Shown here one piece after another: positions 42,001-51,000 of a stretch of DNA of 64,000 nucleotides. The notes below the pieces were generated by a model that had not been told where the DNA came from, did not search any database, and saw nothing but the letters and a program-made list of their open reading frames with translations. The position numbers were made by a program, and so were the translations under genes. Numbering within the stretch: position 1 is the stretch's first letter; each line of letters starts with the position of its first letter. This DNA is from Ciona savignyi (Eukaryota > Chordata > Ascidiacea > Phlebobranchia > Cionidae), in the NCBI GenBank assembly GCA_000149265.1, contig CH002011.1, positions 42,455 through 106,454 on the forward strand. The letters run 5' to 3'.

Positions 42001-45000
42001 ACTTTGCAAGCGCGGACTCGATTGGGACGAACCGGTTTTGCAACGTGAAGCAGATGAGTGGAAGTCGTGGCTTGACGTTCTTCCGGGGCTGGAAGACGTT
42101 AGAATTAGTCGCTGTTTTCGCCCTCCTGAGTTTGGAAACGTAGCTATTACCGAACTACACCATTTCGCAGATGCTTCAACCGCAGCTTACAGCGCGGTGT
42201 CTTATCTCCGAAGTACAGATGACCATGTCCGTCCCGCGATTAGAACTGACTGCCGCTGTGCTTGCCGTAAGAAATGACCAGGTTGCTAGAAGAGAATTGA
42301 AGCTAAGTGACTGTCAATCAACTTTCTGGACCGATTCAACAGCGGTACTTCAGACGCTATTCAACTCCACGAAAAGGTTCCCTACATTCGTGGCAAACCG
42401 CATAGCTGAAATCGAACGACGTACCGACATTAAGAGATGGAAACACGTACCGACACAATTGAACCCGGCGGACGACGCTACTCGTGGTCTTGACCCAGAT
42501 GCCCTTCTCTGGACGTTGGCTTAATGGGCCTCAATTTCTCTGGAGTACAGAAGATACGTGGCCCAAGTGTCCCGTTACACTCCCGGAAGTACCGGATGAA
42601 TTTTTACCTGTCAAGCGGCAAGATGTCAGTGTGAACTTGTTAATTCCCGGTCAAACGGCAATGAACCAAACTGAACCGGCAACGGATAGATTAATTAACT
42701 ACTACTCGTCATGGTACCGACTAAAGAAAGCCGCGGCGTGGTTGCTCAAATACAAGGAGTGTTTGCGCCAAAGAGTGAATCAAGATCGGGAGGCTGTATC
42801 AAGTAGGCCTCTTACCGTGGAAGAAATGAAATTTGCCGGGCTGCAACTGATAAAGTACGAGCAACGTAAACACTTTGGACCGATTATCGCAAGTTTGATG
42901 ACAGGACAACAAGCGAAGAAGAATGAGTGTACGCGGGCTCTCTTGAGACTTAACCCATCTATGAAAGAAAACCTTCTTCGCGTTGGTGGACGCATAGAGA
43001 GGGCGACTGTTGAATATGATATAAAACACCCTATAATACTCCCCTGTCATTCCAATATTACAGAACTGGTAATCACTGAACACCACGAGCTTGTCGGACA
43101 CTCTGGATCGGGACACACGATTTCTTCCCTGAGAAGGACTTACTGGATAATGAAGATAGGAGTCGCAGTGCGACGCGTATTAACAAGGTGTTTACCCTGT
43201 GAAAGAAGACGTACAACTCCTTCAAGTCAAATGATGGCCGATCTGCCTGCTTGTCGCCTGCAGTCCGACAAACCTGCGTTCAGTAGCGTCGGAATCGATT
43301 ATTTTGGTCCTTTCTATGTAAAACAAGGACGTAGCCAGATAAAAAGATACGGCTGCCTGTTCACTTGCCTAACGATGAGAGCCGTGCATCTCTGAGGTGG
43401 CTTGTGACCTTTCTACAGATTCATTTTTGAACGCGTTGCGACGATTTACTGGACGGAGAGGAAAACCGGAACATATTTACAGTGACAATGGTACTAATTT
43501 TGTTGGTGCTGCGAAAATCCTTAGATCATCAATAAAGAAGTGGAACCACCAGCACATAGCGGAACATTTACGCCAGAAAGAAATTTCATGGTCATTTAAC
43601 CCCCCTGCAGCTAGCCATATGGGCGGAGCATGGGAGAGAATTATACGGTCGGTACGCCGAGTGCTTTCTTCCCTACAATCACCGAAGACCGTTCTTACTG
43701 ACGAAACACTTCAGACCTTGTTTGTCGAAGTAGAATCGATCCTTAATTCGAGACCTCTTGTTCCAGTGACCATAGATGTTCGAAATGACGAGGTGCTGAC
43801 GCCGAACCATTTACTGATATTACGTGGTTCACCTAATCAAGCTCCCGGACTTTTCGACGATAAGGATTGCTACGCTCGTCGACGATGGGCGCATGTACAA
43901 CACCTGGCCAACGTGTTTTGGAAACGTTGGCTGTCGGATTTTTTGCCTCATCTGATAGAACGACAGAAGTAGGTGCAGAAGCGATCGAATATCCAGAACG
44001 ATGACATAGTATTGTTGGTGGACGAGTCTCAGCCACGAGCAAAATGGACACTCGGTCGTGTAGTGGACACTTACGCCGACAAACATGGCGCGGTGCGTAC
44101 TGTTTCTGTGAAGACGAAAAATGGTGTCTTTAAACGCCCGATCGCAAAATTATGTTTGATTGCGCAGAAAATGCCTTAGTATGAATAACTGATGTATTTA
44201 ACCTTGTGGTTCTATTTCGTGAACTTACGTCGATGTTTTTGTTGTTTATTGTAAATATATGCGTTGTATATTTGTCGGGGGGAATGTAACATCTCTATAG
44301 TTCCCTTTTAATTTCACATCGTTTGATGCTGATGGTGCGCCGTCCTTGTTTGCCCCTGATAATAGATCGGTCATCCCACAAGGTCGTGACGTCACAACAC
44401 GCCTTTATTTATTGCCTCGATTCCTCATTTCCTTCTTTTTATTGTGTTAGTACTGAATTTGCTATAGTAACGAAACGTTTATACTGAACCTAAATGATAT
44501 TTGATACCGAACCTAACTGTACTTACCTGCAAGCTAATCAGTTGGTAAGTTTTCATGTTATTCTTTAAGTACTGATTTACTGACAATAATTTGATTGTAT
44601 TTATTTTATTTATAGAAAACCGCCATTAAAGACCATAAAAGAATCGTGCGCGTTTGGCTGATTAACGACAGACATTCGCGTTGATAGTAATCAACGCAGC
44701 ACTAGTGTGATTCTGGGCGGAGTGCAGGTCGCCCACAAAAAAGAATCTACATGCATAGTAATACCTTTCAGGTCCAAAAAAAGTTGTACAGATTAAGGTA
44801 ATCTCCACAACTACAAAAATAAATCATCAGTTTCTTTTATTACAATCAAATCGACTGTGTATTCGCAGAAATATTGATTTTAAAAGTTTGTTAAATGCTG
44901 TGCATACATAGTGGAATTCTGCTGTACTTTCTTTCAACACACCGGAATTTGGTTTATTTCTCAACTATTTTGTTTAGGTGTTATGCTAGTAGTGTACCGG

Positions 45001-48000
45001 GTACAACAAAAGAGGTTGATTCCGCAGTGCTGACAAAAAAATTTGCTAAAGTTTAATTATCAGTATCGTCGCAATTCTACATCCTATTTGCTCCAAATAA
45101 AATTCAATTGTAATACTTTAGCGTAATAACTTTGTGCATTTTGTGTATACATAAAATATGTTTATTATGCATTCTGTTGGGCAGTATTTGGTGGGCAATA
45201 TTGTCTTTCAGCAGCAGGGCAGCTTTTTAAGAAGTTGTAGAAACACCATGGAGCTTTCACATATTGTTCGACCTTTTATGGCATAGCAACAATTGGTCTT
45301 TGCATTTCACATTCTAGTATCTTCCTTTTCTATATGGGGACCAATTATCAAAAGTTGTTGGAAAGTTGACTTGGTTATTATAAAGTTCTTATTCCATTAA
45401 TAAAGTGTGGCTCCTGTGTCAGGTTAAATTCTCCCATATTGGATAGGTTTTGAAATATGGACCTAACCCAATGCTTCCTGATTCTAAAGACAAGTTGAAC
45501 ATTTGTTAGCTTTTAAATATATAAAAATTAAGTTCTGTAGAAATAATTAGATTAACCTATATAAAAATCACTTATCATTTACCAAATAAAGGCATCAGTA
45601 TAACTGGTTTCTTTGTGCTAAAGGCATGATAACAAATCATCTTCATCCGGTTTATCTACGTTAAAGTCTAGGTATAAAATTTGCTAAAATACTACAAGGC
45701 TAACAATACAAGCGCACGTTACCCGCCAAAACTGGCAGGGTACCAGAAAAAGTATAGCGATGAAAGCGATTCATCGCTCCAAGTGTGAATGCCCTGAGCG
45801 ATGATTTGTCGCCCGCCATCGCTTTCACTTTATCGCCGTCGCCCGCATCGCTCTAAGTGTGCATCGGCCTTTAAGAGGTTATATTGCTTGGTTTGTTCTT
45901 ATTCAACCGTTGCGAGAACCGAATCTAGGATAACCAACGCGATTGTAACGCTTTTGTCATTTAGGAATGTGGGTACGGTCGACCCAGTTACTTAAGCTTT
46001 CGAAAAGCCTGCTCTGCAATTTTATCTTACTGAGCCGGTTCATTTTCTCAAGGGACTGTTCCGCATGGTGTGATTAACTGTACTTTTCGTTACGTCTTTC
46101 TCATATTATAGGTTATAGTTATCTTTCTTACTGAAGCAGAAATCGTGTTTTTTATCGGACTTAAAAAAATGAAAAATCTATATTGTCTGCCGTTTTTGTC
46201 ACATGTTAAAGAAACTCATCGTTATATAGAAGTTGAATCTGCATAAATATAAAGACAACATTTTGGCCGATCTTTAAAACTATACAGCACGGTATATATT
46301 AACGGGTATATATAGGCCATTACAGGTTCGAAACTTTGGCCAGTAACCCAAAAATGGGCCCAGTTCAAAAAAGAAAACAATAAGACAAATATACCTCACT
46401 TCTTTTTGTCATTGCATACAAGGCTGTTGAATTAAATACACAAATCCCGTGTCTGTTGTAACCTGAAAAGTAAAGCTCTTATAATATAGTTTATTTTTAC
46501 TTTTTTTCTACTTGATTTTGTGCATTTAAAGGTATTTCTTAAAAAAAATTTTGTGTTTATTAACTGTGTAGTTAATACTGTGTGTTTAAGGCATCCATTA
46601 TGCATAACTAGTCACAAATGGTTACATTTATGTCCATTTTTAGACCACCGCATTTATTATCTTGGATTGGCCAACCGGTACGGTCTTGTTTCCGAATAGC
46701 CTAGTAAACGCGGCAGATACATGTACCGATTACTATAGCAAAGTCCAAAATGATACTACTAACGAGCCCACGTAATCATAAATACATGAGTTTGAAATTT
46801 GCTCAGTAAAAATTCTAGGATAGGATAAGATAGGATATTCATGTTTATCCCAGGGAATAGGAAAACCAAGAGGGTTAACACACGGCCAATTCTTCAATTT
46901 GGTAGAAACCATCAATCCGCTGGGTTCATTCAATGTCCGTAAAGTGCCCAGCCCAAGGACACAACCGACTATAGCGACCAGTTTCGCACTTGCAACCTTT
47001 CGATTAAAATGGCGCCGCACATAACCACCATATACTACCCACCTGGACATAGTCTTTTGTCAACGTTAAATAGCCACATGACGTAGCGCGTTAGACTCCA
47101 ACATTGATACCCAGGTTTACCGCCAGGCGCATCTGGTTCGTTGTTAAGCGTCATCCAGTAATGTTCGTCTGGACTGTGAATAAGATAAGATAAGTTATTT
47201 ATGTCTATCACCGTGGAACAACCAAGGGGGTTAACACACGGGTAATCGTCAGATCACCTCGCGCCACTCGTCGGGTTACCGGAGCTATTGCAGTGTGTGG
47301 TGCATGATGTGAACGTTCCTTCAATTTGGTAAAACCTATTAATACGCTGGGTTCAGGCAATGTTCGTTAAGTACCTTGTCCAAGGACACAACCGGCAGTT
47401 TGGTACCTACGACCTTACCTTGTCCAAGGACACAACTATCAACCAGTTTAGCACCTACGACCTTTCGGTTGAAAACCATCGCACTAAATCACCCGACCCA
47501 ACGATAGGAATAGGTTTGGAATTGTTAAAACAGAAGTTAAAAATATCATAGAACAGGAAAGTTATGTTTATTTACTTTAAAATACACACGCGAAGAAAAG
47601 AAGGACGCTATATATTGTAACGCGAATGGGAGATCGTTTTTTTTTGCGTTATGTTTTATACACATTTATACATCTTATATAGACTTTTTACAACACCTTT
47701 TTGTACACTTTTTATACCCCGTATTAAAATTAGATATTTGTTCAATTTTATTCCTCTGCACAGAAAGAAGGACGGTATTTTAAATGGCAAGTCTAATTAC
47801 CTCATACCAGTTGTCAGTTTATCAAAGCTGTTGCAGTGACTGCAGGACAGCTTGAAGGGTTCAAGATAACAGTGAGCTATTCTATAACTCCGAGTTTATC
47901 ACCGCGGTCGTTTCGAAGATAACCGTCTATAAATAATTATGGCTTTCCTTTGATTCCGAATGACACACATTTAATTTTGTTCCGTAATTTTTTCCTTTCT

Positions 48001-51000
48001 TTTTTTCCCGTGTACTTGTGTAATGCTCGTGACAGGCATGTAATGTCGTAAGGTCATTGTGCAGACTGCGGTCTCACTTTTAGTAATTCTAACGGCATGT
48101 TGATAATTAGCGTCGACCTAATTTTTAAAAACCCCAAGGGGCATTCCCGGGCAAAATCTAAAAAAGAGACCCATTTCTTAGCACTTTTGGCGTTATCGCC
48201 AATTTCTCTGGATTAAAAAGAAATATATACCCAAAATTGTACTCAAAACGTGTAACATCAGAAAAACATAATTTAATTAAAATAACTCAAGTTTATCCTT
48301 TAAAATTCCACAAAATAGAATATGCATATGCAATCATAAATACAATATTATTACGCGTATAAAAGAGCCGAAAACTCTTATATAAAATAATAAGATATAA
48401 AACCTGAATACAAACGAAGCAAATGTGTACGTCCCGTGCCTATCTTAACTGTTTTCCGGGAGATCCCCAAATTTCAATTCCACTAAAATTAGGGATCACT
48501 CTATTTTACTTTCCATATAAAAAGAAAGAAAATGTAGAATCAATTTAAATCGTCTGGTGGTGTTATCCAATATGATTTAAATGTGAAGTGGAAAATTATG
48601 AGTAAATTGCTCCGGGAAAGTTTCCTAAACATCCAAGAATATTAGCACGACGGCCTTAAATTGCAATAAAAGTTGTAGATATATAAAATTAACTGAACAA
48701 ATACCCAACGGACTATGCAAGATAACGGGAGAAACCCATAAAATATAAACTTTATAAGTAAATTTAATACATTTTTAACACGCATAACATATATCGATGG
48801 TAAATCCCAATTAGAAAACAGAAATCTTTAGATTAATGTAAATTTCCCCTTGTGCCTAATATGGGCTACAATTGGCAGATTTATTTATTACTTTATAATG
48901 TCTATAATTCGGACTGATTTGGCCCGGTGGCTAGCGTGATGTAGGTAATGTAACGATTGCCCGTGTGGTAATAAAGTCCATTATGTATTTAATTGCGGTG
49001 TGGCCGAATGGTTAACGCGACCGATACATATACCAAATTACATACAAAAAAAACGTCTTAGCAGCGAACCAATTAAACGCAATCGATTCGTATAAGCTTT
49101 ATATATAAAAAAGGTGACAACTCCCATCATGGATTCGAAGTTGGTCTCGGTAAAATAGGCCCTTTGCGTTTACGGCGTGAATATATAAACATCCTTTTTC
49201 TATCTATGCTTAACAACAAGGCCTTTACCCTGCATTCGCTGGTGGCGGGGGAAAGCCGCACGAAATACCGGACTTAACAACACCAGCCATGCGACAAAGC
49301 CCGTCGCTCTATAATCTTGGATTACTTGGCTACAGCCCTCCGTTTACACCCTGAAAGGTCGCGCACTTTAATACCCCTTTACCGATGGAGAAAATAAAGT
49401 AATATTTTGGGACTTACGACTATATTCGTATAACTTTAAAGGGTTAATTTTCACCCAAAAGTCACCCAAAAGTTTGTAAAAAAATTCTGGTTATTTATAA
49501 AGCAATATATTACATTTGTATCGACAATTCGTTGATAATATTTGTCTTTCAAACAACAATTAAAAATATTGCCCCTTTAAAATCAAACCTATTATTTAAA
49601 AATGATTCAGACTAAAAATATGATCCGAAATTCTTAAGAACCCGATTTCAACATGCAAAAAATGCATTCAGTTTACCTGAAAGTATCAGCTGACCAGCTG
49701 AGCAGGGCCTTGGCCTTGTCACTTTTATAAATCACCCAGTTTATAAACGCCCTCGTAAAGAAATTGTAGGCCATGTTCTTGTTAACTGTCATGTTGTATG
49801 GTGGCGGCGAGTGCTTGATGTCTGTTGATTTCATTTTTATTGTCTCTTGGCCAGATTCATCAGTCACGTTGGTTAGGCTGCAAAGAAAGTTTTGCGATTT
49901 GTAAGGATGTGATATTCTTAATTTTGCATATATAAAATATTTAAAACTTTACAGCCTTATGTATTGAATTAAAAAGCTGTTTTGGACTGTTAACATATTT
50001 AATTGTCAACTATTTTGCTTGTATAAATAATTTGGAATATTTACAACCTTGCAAATTGATATAAAAAAGTTTTCGATGGTTAAAAATGGGATACAGCCTT
50101 ACGATTTGATTCAAAGGGCAGTTTCCATGATCGAAATGTAATATTCCTAGTTAGCAGTGGCTCATGGCGTCGCACAGGCGAAGGTTAAAAAGCACTTTAC
50201 AAAATCACTGACCTAACAAATTGAATTACATTGATTGCATTGAAACCCAGAAAAGCCAAAAGTATTTACCATTTCACAGATGATCGAACATAAAACCAAA
50301 AAAGTACACCAATCTACAAAATTCTATGCTCGGATTGTATATAATCGGATTGTGTACAAAATTTAGTTATACCTAAATTTTTATCAGAATTTTTTTTAAC
50401 ACATTTACCACAAATGAACAAGAACATACTCTTCACGGCAAGAAGATAGCAACTGATATCACTTACAAAACACCCAATACAAGTAGACCACGCTATTGAA
50501 TGGAACAAAACAAATATCCTGGCCATTGCGACCTATTTCCACAAGCAACGGTTTGTTGGATTGCTTCATAACGACGGTAATTTCCCAGAAATTAAACCTA
50601 CCCTTTTCCGTTGATAATATAGCATACCCACGATATAATATAGCATATAGGGTGTAATATAAAATAGCATATATGGATAATGTAGGGTATAATATAGCAT
50701 ACCAACGCGTTTTCGTTGTTTTTTGTTTGAATAGTATTATATTTAAAACGTTTTATTATATATTTACCATTGAGCGTGTTAACTATTATATGAAACCGTA
50801 AAGAACTTACACTTATAAGGTATTTTAACAACCACCACTTTGTATACATAATAAATCACATGTGTCTTATAAAATATTTTCTATATCTTACAGAATTACA
50901 AAACGTCATGAAAGGTTTAATTTTAATTCATCAACAGGCTTACGTTATCTTATATGATAGTTGGTAGAAGCCGACTGTTAACATTAATCGATATATTAGG

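Larger units (their letters stand above)
37895..44751 (+). mobile_element. BEL/Pao LTR retrotransposon, young but broken
   Basis: A fossil copy of 6857 bp bounded by two 467-bp LTRs (37895-38361, 44285-44751) and a 5-bp duplication TGCAT on each side. By eye the LTRs differ at one position, so the insertion is recent. A polypurine tract (CGGGGGGAA) precedes the right LTR. Domain order and motifs are BEL/Pao. The coding region has about four breaks, so it is judged non-functional. It lies inside the DNA transposon at 36578-45869, itself in the last intron of the GCNT gene. Confidence 0.95.
36578..45869. mobile_element. Terminal-inverted-repeat DNA transposon, split by a BEL/Pao insertion
   Basis: The left end GGCCGATGCACACTTA (36578) is matched in inverse at the right end, TAAGTGTGCATCGGCC (to 45869), and both are flanked by TTTAA (36573-36577, 45870-45874). 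Subterminal DNA is rich in AGCGATG repeats on both sides. Without the BEL/Pao insert and its target duplication the element is about 2.43 kb. Inside, the stretches around 36965-37160 and 37590-37778 look like decayed or spliced coding sequence, but no transposase catalytic domain is recognisable. The superfamily is undecided: a 5-bp TTTAA duplication fits none cleanly, and TTAA-using families are an alternative. A 100-N gap interrupts the left side. Confidence 0.75.

Noticed and set aside
45970-46075. Minus-strand frame reading MNRLSKIKLQSRLF, considered as a GCNT exon
   Set aside because: No in-phase acceptor and no match to the GCNT region missing at that point; the exon at 46395-46462 fits exactly instead.
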